Translations under genes and position numbers: made by a program
NCBI RefSeq assembly: GCF_900573885.1
Contig: NZ_UPSE01000601.1
Location: 186,001 to 250,000 of the forward strand
Origin: Pseudomonas viridiflava
GTDB lineage: Bacteria; Pseudomonadota; Gammaproteobacteria; Pseudomonadales; Pseudomonadaceae
Length of the DNA: 64,000 nt
Direction of reading: 5' to 3'
Notes under the pieces: generated by a model
The model's input: only the letters and a program-made list of their open reading frames with translations
Told to the model about the DNA's origin: nothing
Database searches by the model: none
Shown: one piece after another, positions 39,631-49,274 of the stretch
Layout of the letters: every line of letters starts with the position of its first letter
Numbering within the stretch: position 1 is the first letter of the stretch

Positions 39631-42555
39631 ATGCCGTGTAGCCCGCGTTACCCCTTGCGCCAATGGATTTGGCGCGCGTTTTTGCAAAGTGCGTTGATCC
39701 CGCTGGTGCTCGTGGAGTCGGTGCTCATTGCGGTGTACTTGCTGACAAATTCGGCCATTCGCGACACCCAGCTCGACTACCTGCAGCAGCGTGCCGCGCA
39801 GGATCTGACCGGCACGGTGCAGCGTGAGGGCGAGATTATTGGCCGACGTCTCGAGGGGCTGGAGGCGCAGACCAAGATTTACCAGGCGGCAACTACCCGG
39901 GCGTTGTCCGACCTGACGTATCGTCCCGATGCGCTCGAGCAGTCGCGCTATTCGGTGACGCCGGATGGCGTGCATTTCACCCATCGCGATGACGGCCGCG
40001 CCGCTTCGTTTTATTCCAACGCCACGCCGCTGGATAAACAGGACCACGACAAGGCCCTGCGCCTGTCGCGTGTCGACGTGCTGATGCGCTGGATCCGCGA
40101 TGCCAACCCGTTGGTCTCGGCGCTTTATTTCAACAGTTGGGACAGCTACAACCGCATCTACCCGTTTTTCATGACCCCGGATCGCTATGCCCACGACATG
40201 GTCATCCCTGATTACAACTTCTATTACCTGGCCGACGCCAAGCACAATCCTGAGCGCAAGGTGGTGTGGACCGACGTCTACCTGGACCCCGCCGGCCAGG
40301 GCTGGATGATGTCGGCGATTGCGCCGGTATACCGCGATAACTTTCTTGAAGGCGTGGTCGGGCTTGATGTAACCGTTGGCCAGATGGTCAGCGAAATCGG
40401 CAATTTGCAGGTGCCTTGGCATGGCTACGCCGTGCTGGTCAGCCGCGATCAGAAAGTTATCGCCTTGCCCGCTGCGGGTGAGCAGGATTTCGGTCTCAAC
40501 GAACTCACCGAGTACAGCTACGCCGAGGCCGTGCGCCGTGAAGTGCTGAAGCCGGACGACTTCGATTTGAAAGACCGCCACGACCTGCAACCGCTGCTGC
40601 AAGCCATGACCGCCAGCAGCAGCGATGTGAAAGAAGTACTGCTGGGCGGGCGCAAGCAGTTGGTGGCGTGGAGTGAAATTCCGCAGACCGGCTGGCGTTT
40701 GTTGGTGGTGGTCGATGAGGCCAACATTTTCGAGGCCACGGAAAATCTGGCCGAGCGTTATCAGCAAATCGGCTACTTACTTATTGCCGGTCTGGTGTTT
40801 TTCTACCTGCTGTTTTTTGCCTGGATGTGGCGCCGCTCACGGCTGTTGACGGCCAAGCTGGCCAAACCGATGGCTGACGTTGTGAACATGATGGGCGAGC
40901 TAGGCAAGGGCAATTACAAGCCCGAGTCGACCGCGATCGAAATCGACGAACTGGCTTACATGGCCGAGGCTGCGCAGCAGACCGGGCAGCAACTTCAGGC
41001 CAGTGAAGACGAACGCTTCAAGGCGCAAAGCCAGCTTGAACTGGTGCTGGAAAGCACCACTGAAAGCCTCTGGGAAGTCGAAGCCCGCAGCATGACCATC
41101 ACCGTGCGGGGTCGCGGTGTGAAGCGGTATGGCTTGAATATCCAGTGCCTGACTTTTGCCGAATTCAACCAGCGCGTGCATCCGGACGATCTCGACCGCC
41201 TGCGTCAGTTGCGCTACGGCTTTGCTGACAGCATCGAAGACACCTTTGAGGCCCAGTATCGCTTTGCCGATGCCGAGGGGAATTACGTATGGCTGCTCAG
41301 CCGCGGCAAGGTGCTGGAGCGTGATGCCCAGGGCCGGCCGTTGCGCGTGGCGGGCACCCATGTGGATATTTCCGGGCTCAAACAGGTGCAGGAAGACCTG
41401 CGCCGCACCAGCCTCGAAGCGCAGGAGGCGAGTCAGGCGAAAAGCCGTTTTCTCTCCAGCATGAGCCACGAGTTACGCACGCCGCTGAATGCGATTTACG
41501 GTTTCGCGCAATTGATCGAGCTGGACGCCCAGGAGCAGCCCGGCGCCGAACAACAGGCCGACTACGCCCGCGAAATCGTCAATGCCAGCCGTCATCTGAC
41601 GGCGCTGGTGGAAGATATTCTCGACCTTTCCAGCATCGAAAGTCGCCGCCAGCAGCTGCAGTTTTCCTCCGTCGACGTCGCCGAATTGCTGCGCAGCTGT
41701 GCCGAGCTGGTGCAGCCGGAAGCCTCGCAACGTGGTCAGCAATTGCAGGTGATGGCTTCCGAGCAATCGGGCATGTACGTGTGGGCGGATATGCGCCGGG
41801 TGCGGCAGGTCATGCTTAACCTGCTGTCCAACGCCATCAAATACAACAGCCCGCAGGGCATGGTCAGCTTGGGGTATGAAGTGCGCCCCAGCGGCATTCG
41901 TTTGTGGGTGCAAGACACCGGGCCGGGCCTGAGCGAGGAACAGCAAGGTCGATTGTTTCAGCCGTTTCAACGCCTTGGCTGGGAAAATTCGACCATCCCC
42001 GGCGCGGGCATCGGCCTGGTTTTGAGCCGTGAGCTGGCGGAATTGATGAATGGCGAGCTGGGCTTTTTAAGTACGCCTGGCATTGGCAGCCGTTTCTGGA
42101 TTGATCTGCCCAGCGCCGCTGCGCCCGACACCAGCGTCCCTGCGAGCGAGGATGGCGTTGCACCAGCCAGGGAGCTGGCCGCCGTGCTGTGCGTGGAAGA
42201 CCACCCGGCCTGCATGCGCGTATTGCAGGAAGGGCTTAGAGGCATGGCCGAAGTGCGCGGTGCGGCATCGCTTCAGCGCGCGTACGCCATGCTGGAAACC
42301 TTCACGCCCGACCTGGTGCTGCTGGACCTCGACCTGCCCGACGGCGACGGCCTGCACATACTCGACATGCTGCGCAGCACGCCTCACCTGCGCGACGTGC
42401 CCGTACTGGTCGTGAGCGCGGCCGCCGACGAAGACGTCTTCGCCGACGCCCTGCGACGCGGTGCCCAGGACTGCATGGCCAAACCCATCGACCTGCAACA
42501 ACTGCGGCATGTGGCGATGAGGTTGTTGGTGGATGTGGTGGTGATTGATCAGTGA
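39631..42555 (+). CDS. Hybrid sensor histidine kinase (Cache-HAMP-PAS-HisKA-REC)
   Basis: The protein has 974 residues from the ATG at 39631; a longer frame to 39487 would reach back almost to the tmRNA gene. The first membrane helix is at about 9-40, a large periplasmic Cache-type sensor follows (about 45-365), then a second helix (YLLIAGLVFFYLLFFAW), a HAMP region, and a PAS fold with RVHPDDLDRLRQL and AGTHVDIS. The kinase has His613 in SMSHELRTPLN, the N box NLLSNAIKYN and G boxes DTGPGLS and GAGIGLVLS. A receiver domain has the acceptor Asp899 in VLLDLDLPDGDG. The stimulus is unknown; Cache domains usually bind small molecules such as carboxylates or amino acids. Confidence 0.92.
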   Translation: MPCSPRYPLRQWIWRAFLQSALIPLVLVESVLIAVYLLTNSAIRDTQLDYLQQRAAQDLTGTVQREGEIIGRRLEGLEAQTKIYQAATTRALSDLTYRPDALEQSRYSVTPDGVHFTHRDDGRAASFYSNATPLDKQDHDKALRLSRVDVLMRWIRDANPLVSALYFNSWDSYNRIYPFFMTPDRYAHDMVIPDYNFYYLADAKHNPERKVVWTDVYLDPAGQGWMMSAIAPVYRDNFLEGVVGLDVTVGQMVSEIGNLQVPWHGYAVLVSRDQKVIALPAAGEQDFGLNELTEYSYAEAVRREVLKPDDFDLKDRHDLQPLLQAMTASSSDVKEVLLGGRKQLVAWSEIPQTGWRLLVVVDEANIFEATENLAERYQQIGYLLIAGLVFFYLLFFAWMWRRSRLLTAKLAKPMADVVNMMGELGKGNYKPESTAIEIDELAYMAEAAQQTGQQLQASEDERFKAQSQLELVLESTTESLWEVEARSMTITVRGRGVKRYGLNIQCLTFAEFNQRVHPDDLDRLRQLRYGFADSIEDTFEAQYRFADAEGNYVWLLSRGKVLERDAQGRPLRVAGTHVDISGLKQVQEDLRRTSLEAQEASQAKSRFLSSMSHELRTPLNAIYGFAQLIELDAQEQPGAEQQADYAREIVNASRHLTALVEDILDLSSIESRRQQLQFSSVDVAELLRSCAELVQPEASQRGQQLQVMASEQSGMYVWADMRRVRQVMLNLLSNAIKYNSPQGMVSLGYEVRPSGIRLWVQDTGPGLSEEQQGRLFQPFQRLGWENSTIPGAGIGLVLSRELAELMNGELGFLSTPGIGSRFWIDLPSAAAPDTSVPASEDGVAPARELAAVLCVEDHPACMRVLQEGLRGMAEVRGAASLQRAYAMLETFTPDLVLLDLDLPDGDGLHILDMLRSTPHLRDVPVLVVSAAADEDVFADALRRGAQDCMAKPIDLQQLRHVAMRLLVDVVVIDQ

Positions 42556-42593
42556 CGTCCGCGTACGCAGTGGCAGCTTAAATCTGACACAAC

Positions 42594-42619
42594 AAAAAGC
42601 CGGCTCAGCGCCGGCTTTT
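42594..42619. terminator. Terminator after the sensor kinase
   Basis: AAAAAGCCGGC-TCAGC-GCCGGCTTTT is a compact stem with T4 and A5 flanks, placed between convergent genes. Confidence 0.88.
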
Positions 42620-42642
42620 CATTAACACGCAGAGCAGCTCAA

Positions 42643-42948
42643 TCAGCTGCCGCCGCTGCCACCGCTATCGCCGCTGCCTTCGGTGTTCGGCGCTTCGAGG
42701 CGTTGCACGGCCATGGCCGAGGCTTCTACGCATTTCTTCTCGTCGCCGGCAGCTTTTGCTTGCTTGGCGGTAGTTTGCATTTCCATCACTTGAGTCTTCA
42801 GCGACTCGCTCATGGTGGCCTGCTTAGTGGTCAGGGTGTCCTGGATTTTCTGCAGGTTGGCTTCGCACAGGTCGGCGGCGAAAACAGGTGATGCCATCAG
42901 GGTCGCGGACAGTAGTGCCGCTGGATACAGCAAGGCGGTGCGCTTCAT
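42643..42948 (-). CDS. Small secreted helical protein
   Basis: The protein has 101 residues from the ATG at 42948 (AGGAGA before it). The signal peptide is about 1-24 (SPVFAA). The mature part is helical with two cysteines (C28 and C73) and ends in a Gly/Ser-rich tail. A longer frame reaching 43032 lacks sense at its start. The plan is like the protein at 11624-11902. Function is unknown, and a periplasmic location is likely. Confidence 0.75.
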   Translation of the reverse strand: MKRTALLYPAALLSATLMASPVFAADLCEANLQKIQDTLTTKQATMSESLKTQVMEMQTTAKQAKAAGDEKKCVEASAMAVQRLEAPNTEGSGDSGGSGGS

Positions 42949-43117
42949 GGTGAATCTCCTTCTCGTGGCTGCAGCTCTCGTCCAGAACCCCGGGGTGGGG
43001 CTCGCGGAGCCGTGAGGGGGCGAGACTGTCAAAACCCGCTTTATCAGCGGGCGTATACAGATGGACTTTCACCCAAACGAAGCGGTTCAGTGTTTTTTCC
43101 AGTCATTTCGCACCTCC

Positions 43118-43145
43118 CTGTAGGAGTGGCTTCAGCCGCGATGCG
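43118..43145. repeat. REP element
   Basis: CTGTAGGAGTGGCTTCAGCC followed by GCGATGCG is the standard Pseudomonas REP palindrome, here as a single copy. It occupies the gap 42949-43162 together with unremarkable sequence. Confidence 0.85.
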
Positions 43146-43162
43146 CTTGACGCCCCTCGCCG

Positions 43163-45982
43163 TTATGACGCCACGGGCACGCGCGGCTGCGTCACCCGAT
43201 CCACCAAATACACCAACCCGTGGTAGTCGATGCCGCCATGCTGGCTCAGGCCGATTTCGCAGGTTCGGCTGGTGGAAATGCCTTCATTGCAGTGTTGAAC
43301 CGCGTCTTTCAGGCTGCGCAAGGCGTGGGCGTTCAGCTCGGGTGTGGTGAAGCCTTTGTCGCCGGCGAAACCGCAGCAATGAATGCCTTCGGGCACCACC
43401 ACGTGGTTGCTGCATAACCGCGCCAGGTCAATAAGCGCCTGGCTTTCGCCAAGGTGCTGGGTGCTGCAGGTCACGTGCACGGCGATGGGCGCGTCCTGTG
43501 GCACGAAGGTGAGTTTGTCGACCAGGTGGGTGCGAATAAACCGCACCGGGTCGTACAGGTCCAGGCGCGGCTCGCCGAGGTCTTGAACCAGGCGCAGGGT
43601 GCAGGGGCTGGTGTCGCAGTAAACCGGGTCGAGGCCGCCGCGGCTGGCTTCCAGCAGGGCGTTGATCAACTCCTGGCGCTTGGCGTCGGCTTGCTCGGTG
43701 TAGCCTTTGGAGGCGAAGGGTTGTCCGCAGCAGAGGTTGTCCAGATTGTCTGGGAACACCACTTGATAGCCGGCCTTTTCCAGCAGGCCCTGGGTTTTGC
43801 CGAATAGCGATTGTTGCTCGCGATCGCCCGCCGCCGGGCCCATCACGCGGGACACGCATGCCGCCAGGTACACGACGCGGGGGCGGGCGTCCTCTACTGG
43901 CAGGGTGACCCGAACAGCCCGCTCGGGTTGCGGCATCGCGGGGGACCACTGCGGAACGCGTCGCCCTGATGCCTTGCTGAGTAGCGCGGACACTTTCGCC
44001 AGACGCGGCGCGCCGAGCATCATGCGTGCGCCGTTGGCAACGTGCAGGGTGAAGCGCGCGCCCTGCAAGGCCGTGTGGAAGTTTTTACCCAGCCAGGCGG
44101 CGGCTTTGGCTTGGTCAGCGCTTTGCGCGCGGAGCTTTTTCACCAGTTCGCCGGTGTTAATACCGACGGGGCAGCGCTGGGCACACAGACCGGTGGCGGC
44201 GCAGGTGTCGATGCCCTGGTAGTGGTAGTCGCGTTCCAGTTCGGTGGTGTCCAGGCCGGCGCGTTTTCTGGCTTGAATGTCACGCCAGATCACGATGCGT
44301 TGCCGTGGGCTCAGCGTCAGGCCCTTCGATGCGCACACCGGTTCGCAGAAACCGCACTCGATGCATTTGTCGACAATCTCGTCGGCGGCCGGCAGCGGTT
44401 TGAGATTTTTCAGGTGCACCTGCGGATCGTCGCTCAGCACCACGTCCGGGTTGAGAATGCCGCGCGGATCAAGCAGCCGTTTGAGCTGCCACATCAGCTG
44501 ATACGCGTCGCTGCCCCATTCCAGTTCCACGAATGGCGCCATGTTGCGGCCGGTGCCGTGTTCGGCTTTCAGCGACCCGCCGAATTCAACCGCCACCAGG
44601 TGCGCCACGTCGTCCATAAACGCCGAATAACGCGCCACCTGCTCTGGCGTGTCGAAGGCCTGGGTAAACACGAAGTGCAGATTGCCTTCCAGCGCATGGC
44701 CGAACAGGATGGCTTCGTCGTAGCGGTGTTTGTCGAACAGGGCGATCAGGCGATTGACGCCCGTGGCCAAGTGTTCGACCGGAAAGGTCACGTCTTCGAT
44801 GATTACCGTGGTACCGGTTTCGCGCACGGCGCCAACGGCGGGGAAGGTGTCTTTGCGAATCGCCCAGAGCTGGTTGTACACCTTGAGGTCGGTGCTGAAG
44901 TCGACCTGTTTTTCCACCGGGAAGCCGGCGAGCGAGGTCATGATCAGGCCGAGCTGTTCCTTCAGCAGACTATCGCTGGCCGCGCGGGATTCGATCAACA
45001 GCGCGCAAGCGCCCTGGGACAATTCCCGAACAAAGGCCGGCATGCCTGCTTTGTTTTCCACCGAGCGCAGGCTGCGCCGGTCGAGTAGCTCCACCGCCGA
45101 CACCGGTTGGCTTTTCAGCACGGTCACGGCGTTGCAACAGCTTTCTACGTCGGTGAACACAATCAGCGCCGAGGCTTTGTGCGGGTGGTCGACCACGGTG
45201 TCGTACGTCACCGCGCTGATGAAGCCGAGGGTGCCTTCGGAACCGACCAGCAAGTGCGTGAGAATGTCGAGCGGCTGATCGAAGTCGACCAGTGCGTTGA
45301 GCGACAAACCGGTGGTGTTTTTCAGGCGGTATTTGTGGCGGATTTTTGCGGCCAGTTCGGTATTGGCGCGGGTGTCGCGGCCCAATGCGGCGAGCTGTTC
45401 CAGCAAGGCGCCATGGGTGCCGTGGAAGGACGCGACGCTGGCCGGATCTTCGCTGTCCAGGCGCGTGCCGTCGGCTAATACCAGGCGCATGCCGGCGAGC
45501 GTGTGGTAAGTATTTTGCGCCGTGCCGCAGCACATGCCGCTGGCGTTGTTAGCGACGATGCCACCGATTTTGCAGGCGTTGATCGAGGCGGGATCGGGGC
45601 CGATCTTGCGCCCGAACGGAGCCAGCCAGGCGTTGGCCTGAGCGCCGATCACGCCGGGTTGAAGACGAATCTGCGCACCTTGCTGACGAATCTCACGCCC
45701 ATTCCAGTTGTCGCCCAGCACGACAAGCACCGAGTCGCTGATGGCCTGACCAGACAAGCTGGTGCCCGCCGCGCGAAAGGTGACCGGCACCTGTTCGGCG
45801 TGGGCCAGTTTCAGCAGTTGCACCACTTCGTCTTCGCTTTCGACGCGGACCACCAGCTTGGGAATCAGCCGATAAAAACTGGCGTCAGTGCCGAAGGCCA
45901 AGGTGGACAGCGCGTCGTCGAAACGCCGTTCGCGCGGAATCAGCTGTTCTACGGCGGCGAGGAAAGCAGTGGGCAAACTCAA
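43163..45982 (-). CDS. dld: FAD- and Fe-S-containing D-lactate dehydrogenase
   Basis: The protein has 939 residues and starts with TTG (GGAG eight bases before it). An FAD-binding PCMH domain occupies about 35-260 (FRAAGTSLSGQA), then an FAD-oxidase C domain to about 510 (HALEGNLHF, GSLKAEHGTG). Two 4Fe-4S motifs follow (CIECGFCEPVC and CAATGLCAQRCPVG). The C-terminal part contains CCG-type clusters (CCGQPF and HCCGFAGDKG). This is the long quinone-linked type of D-lactate dehydrogenase. It follows lldD in the lactate operon and extends use to the D isomer. Confidence 0.92.
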   Translation of the reverse strand: MSLPTAFLAAVEQLIPRERRFDDALSTLAFGTDASFYRLIPKLVVRVESEDEVVQLLKLAHAEQVPVTFRAAGTSLSGQAISDSVLVVLGDNWNGREIRQQGAQIRLQPGVIGAQANAWLAPFGRKIGPDPASINACKIGGIVANNASGMCCGTAQNTYHTLAGMRLVLADGTRLDSEDPASVASFHGTHGALLEQLAALGRDTRANTELAAKIRHKYRLKNTTGLSLNALVDFDQPLDILTHLLVGSEGTLGFISAVTYDTVVDHPHKASALIVFTDVESCCNAVTVLKSQPVSAVELLDRRSLRSVENKAGMPAFVRELSQGACALLIESRAASDSLLKEQLGLIMTSLAGFPVEKQVDFSTDLKVYNQLWAIRKDTFPAVGAVRETGTTVIIEDVTFPVEHLATGVNRLIALFDKHRYDEAILFGHALEGNLHFVFTQAFDTPEQVARYSAFMDDVAHLVAVEFGGSLKAEHGTGRNMAPFVELEWGSDAYQLMWQLKRLLDPRGILNPDVVLSDDPQVHLKNLKPLPAADEIVDKCIECGFCEPVCASKGLTLSPRQRIVIWRDIQARKRAGLDTTELERDYHYQGIDTCAATGLCAQRCPVGINTGELVKKLRAQSADQAKAAAWLGKNFHTALQGARFTLHVANGARMMLGAPRLAKVSALLSKASGRRVPQWSPAMPQPERAVRVTLPVEDARPRVVYLAACVSRVMGPAAGDREQQSLFGKTQGLLEKAGYQVVFPDNLDNLCCGQPFASKGYTEQADAKRQELINALLEASRGGLDPVYCDTSPCTLRLVQDLGEPRLDLYDPVRFIRTHLVDKLTFVPQDAPIAVHVTCSTQHLGESQALIDLARLCSNHVVVPEGIHCCGFAGDKGFTTPELNAHALRSLKDAVQHCNEGISTSRTCEIGLSQHGGIDYHGLVYLVDRVTQPRVPVAS

Positions 45983-46009
45983 AGGGCAACTCCTGAACGA
46001 TGGCGCGGG

Positions 46010-47179
46010 TTACTGCTGAAATTGCTCGATGACGGGCTGGCCGAGTTCGCGTACCAGCGAGTCGGCGTTGATGTCGGCGATGGTTTTGGCGCCGGTCAGC
46101 ACCATGGCCACGCGTATTTCCTTTTCGATCAGTTCCAGCAGGTTAGTCACACCGGCGCCGCCCGCTGCGGCCAGGGCGTAAATAAACGCGCGGCCGAGCA
46201 TGACCGTGTCGGCGCCCAGGGCAATCATGCGTACCACGTCGAGGCCGTTGCGAATGCCGGAGTCGGCCAGAATCGCCAGGTCGCCTTTGACCGCATCGGC
46301 AATCGCCGGCATGGCGCGGGCGCTGGACAACACGCCGTCGAGCTGGCGGCCGCCATGGTTGGAGACGACGATGCCGTCGGCGCCGAATTTCACCGCGTCT
46401 TTGGCGTCTTCCGGATCAAGGATGCCTTTGATCACCATCGGGCCGTCCCAGAAATCGCGGATCCACTCCAGGTCTTTCCAGGAAATCGACGGGTCGAAGT
46501 TGGCGCCCAGCCAGCCGATGTAATCGGCCAGTCCGGTGGGGTTGCCCCGGTAGGCGGAAATGTTGCCGAGGTCGTGCGGGCGGCCAAGCAGGCCCACATC
46601 CCACGCCCAGCTCGGGTGGGTGATGGCTTGCAGCATTCGGCGCATTGGCGCATTGGTGCCGCTCATGCCGGAATGGGCGTCGCGGTAGCGGGCGCCTGGC
46701 ACCGGCATGTCAACGGTGAACACCAGCGTGGTCACGCCAGCGGCTTTGGCGCGCTCAAGGGCGTTTTTCATAAAGCCACGGTCTTTGAGCACGTAGAGCT
46801 GGAACCACATGGGGCGGTCGATGGCGGGCGCCACTTCTTCAATCGGGCACACCGACACCGTCGACAAGGTGAACGGAATGCCTTTGGCTGCGGCTGCCTT
46901 GGCGGCCTGCACTTCGCCCCGGCGCGCGTACATGCCGGTCAGGCCGACGGGCGAAAGCGCGACCGGCATGGCCAGGGTTTCGTTGAACAGGCGGGTTTCC
47001 AGGCTCAGTTCAGACATGTTGCGCAGCACGCGCTGGCGCAGGGCGATGCTTGCCAGGTCTTCGACGTTTCGGCGCAGCGTGTACTCGGCATAGGCGCCGC
47101 CGTCGATGTAGTGGAACAGGAACGGCGGCAGCTTGCGCTGGGCGGCGATGCGGTAGTCGGAAGAGGCGGAAATGATCAT
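46010..47179 (-). CDS. lldD: L-lactate dehydrogenase (FMN, quinone-linked)
   Basis: The protein has 389 residues. It starts MIISASSDYRIAAQRKLPPF and keeps the FMN-dependent hydroxy-acid dehydrogenase pattern throughout: PFLFHYIDGGAYAEYTLRRN, QLYVLKDRG, and the active-site SNHGGRQLDG with the catalytic His and Arg. It oxidises L-lactate to pyruvate at the inner face of the membrane and reduces quinone. It lies between the permease and D-lactate dehydrogenase genes; the spacing of 27 bases to dld supports cotranscription. Confidence 0.97.
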   Translation of the reverse strand: MIISASSDYRIAAQRKLPPFLFHYIDGGAYAEYTLRRNVEDLASIALRQRVLRNMSELSLETRLFNETLAMPVALSPVGLTGMYARRGEVQAAKAAAAKGIPFTLSTVSVCPIEEVAPAIDRPMWFQLYVLKDRGFMKNALERAKAAGVTTLVFTVDMPVPGARYRDAHSGMSGTNAPMRRMLQAITHPSWAWDVGLLGRPHDLGNISAYRGNPTGLADYIGWLGANFDPSISWKDLEWIRDFWDGPMVIKGILDPEDAKDAVKFGADGIVVSNHGGRQLDGVLSSARAMPAIADAVKGDLAILADSGIRNGLDVVRMIALGADTVMLGRAFIYALAAAGGAGVTNLLELIEKEIRVAMVLTGAKTIADINADSLVRELGQPVIEQFQQ

Positions 47180-47273
47180 AAATATCGTCCCGTGTAGAGA
47201 AAGACGCGAGGCGGCTAGCCGCCCCGTTCAGTTCAGCACCGACGCCGCGCAGGCGACGTCGGGGCCAGCGGGT

Positions 47274-48965
47274 TTAGTGCACCAGCATGCCGGTCAGCCA
47301 ATAGGCCTGGGCCAGCGTGATCAGGCCGACAAACGCGGCGAAGATCAGGCTGTGCTTGAGGGTGAAGCGGAACAGATCCGACTCCTTGCCCACCAGACCG
47401 GTCGCCGCGCAGGCCACCGCGATCGATTGCGGCGAAATCATTTTGCCGGTCACGCCACCGCTGGTATTGGCGGCCACCAGCAGGGTGTCGTTAACCCCGA
47501 TCTGGTGCGCGGTGGTGGCTTGCAGCGAACTGAACAGCGCGTTCGACGAGGTATCCGAGCCCGTCAGGAACACTCCCAGCCAGCCAAGGAACGGCGAAAA
47601 GAACGGGAACGCAGAACCGGTGCCTGCAAGCACCAACGCCATGGTTGAGGACATGCCCGAATAGTTGGTAACGAAGGCGAACGCCAGCACCATGCCGATG
47701 GACAGAATCGGCCAGCGCAGCTCGTAGAAGGTTTCCTTCAAAGTGGTCAGACCAGTTTTGAAGTCGATCTTCAGAACCAGCATCGAGATAAGCGCTGAGA
47801 AGAAAATCGCTGTGCCGGTGGCGGAAATCGGATCGAGCTTGAAGATCGCCGGAATGGCAGTGGGTGCGGTGACGATGGGCGCGGTCTTGATCACCAGCTG
47901 GTCAAGGTGCGGGATCGCGAAATTGAACACGGTGCTGTACATCGCACCGCCGGCGGCGAACATCGCCTTGAATGGCTTGAGCGTCCAGATGGTCACCAAC
48001 ACGGTGAGAATCAAGAAGGGCGACCAGGCTTTGATGATCTCGCCGAGGCTGTAAGGCGATACGGTCGTGCTACGTGGCTGGCCGAAGCCGCCCACGCTTG
48101 CTACCGCGCTGCCACCCGTTGCGCCGGCAATTTGCGCATTGGCGCTGCGACGTGGCTGCCACACTTTCAAGAAGAGGGTGAGTGACACCAGGCTGACCAG
48201 CGCCGAGGTGATGTCAGGCAGTTCCGGGCCGATGAAGTTTGAGGTGAAGTACTGGGTAATGGCAAAGGAAACGCCCGCCACCAGCGCGGCTGGCCAGGTT
48301 TCCTTGATGCCGCGCCAGCCATCCATCATTGCCACCAGCCAGAACGGCACGATGATCGACAGAAGCGGCAGCTGCCGCCCGGCCATGGCGCCGATTTTGA
48401 AGGGGTCGATGCCGGTGACCTGGCCCGCCACGATGATCGGAATACCCAGAGCGCCAAAGGCGACCGGTGCGGTATTGGCGATCAGGCACAGGCCGGCGGC
48501 ATACAGCGGATTGAAACCGAGGCCGACCAGCAGCGCAGCGGTAATCGCCACCGGGGCTCCGAAACCGGCGGCGCCTTCGAGAAAGGCGCCAAACGCGAAG
48601 CCGATCAGCAGCACCTGCAAGCGCTGGTCGTCGGTGACCGAGAGCACGGAGCTGCGGATGATTTCGAACTGGCCGCTTTTTACCGTCAGTTTGTACAGAA
48701 ACACCGCCGCCACAATGATCCAGGCGATGGGCCAGAGGCCGTACATAAAGCCGTAGCCGGCAGCGGCGAAGGCCATGTCAGCCGGCATCTGGAAGGCGAC
48801 GATGGCGACAACGATCGACAGCGCCAGGGTAATGCTGCCCGCCACGTGGCCTTTGAGGCGGAACACGGCAAGCGCAAGGAAGAAGAAAACAATCGGAACG
48901 ACGGCCGCGAGGGCCGAGAGCCCAAGGCTGCCAAGTGGTGTGTATAGCTGTTGCCAGGTTTGCAT
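47274..48965 (-). CDS. lldP: L-lactate permease
   Basis: The protein has 563 residues and about 13-14 membrane helices. Family markers such as GFGAPVAITAALLVGLGFNP and FLGWLGVFLTGSDTSSNALF identify the LctP group. It takes up L- and D-lactate, probably with protons. It is the first gene of the operon and is preceded by a region with a perfect operator palindrome for the divergent regulator. Confidence 0.97.
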   Translation of the reverse strand: MQTWQQLYTPLGSLGLSALAAVVPIVFFFLALAVFRLKGHVAGSITLALSIVVAIVAFQMPADMAFAAAGYGFMYGLWPIAWIIVAAVFLYKLTVKSGQFEIIRSSVLSVTDDQRLQVLLIGFAFGAFLEGAAGFGAPVAITAALLVGLGFNPLYAAGLCLIANTAPVAFGALGIPIIVAGQVTGIDPFKIGAMAGRQLPLLSIIVPFWLVAMMDGWRGIKETWPAALVAGVSFAITQYFTSNFIGPELPDITSALVSLVSLTLFLKVWQPRRSANAQIAGATGGSAVASVGGFGQPRSTTVSPYSLGEIIKAWSPFLILTVLVTIWTLKPFKAMFAAGGAMYSTVFNFAIPHLDQLVIKTAPIVTAPTAIPAIFKLDPISATGTAIFFSALISMLVLKIDFKTGLTTLKETFYELRWPILSIGMVLAFAFVTNYSGMSSTMALVLAGTGSAFPFFSPFLGWLGVFLTGSDTSSNALFSSLQATTAHQIGVNDTLLVAANTSGGVTGKMISPQSIAVACAATGLVGKESDLFRFTLKHSLIFAAFVGLITLAQAYWLTGMLVH

Positions 48966-49064
48966 CGTGGGTTGGCTCCCTGATTATTGTTGGGTGTGCC
49001 GGTGTGTTGGGTCACTGGCCAGGCGCTCGTGGCGCGAATGGGGTGCTCAACCTGTACGTCGGTT

Positions 49065-49081
49065 AATTGGTAATACCAATT
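49065..49081. promoter_or_regulatory. LldR operator
   Basis: AATTGGTAATACCAATT is a 17-base palindrome, perfect but for the central base, and contains TTGGT-N3-ACCAA, the pattern bound by LldR/PdhR-type GntR regulators. It lies 100 bases before lldP and about 190 before lldR. The rest of the 309-base gap shows nothing else of note. Confidence 0.85.
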
Positions 49082-49274
49082 TACAAATTCGACGGCTCAG
49101 GGTAAAAGCCCTACACAGCCCTGTCAATTTCCTTGCATACGACTTTGGTCTGGGAGTCTGCGGGTGCAGGTAATTGTTGTGGCGGCGGTGGCGCTGTCGT
49201 TAGGCTGCGGAAGATGCGCGTGAGGCGCTATTTAGAAAGGGCCGCGACAGAGTTCGGGCCTGGCGGAGATGGGT

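Noticed and set aside
45503..47197. 564-codon plus-strand frame
   Set aside because: Lies antisense to dld and lldD, both of which have complete catalytic motifs.
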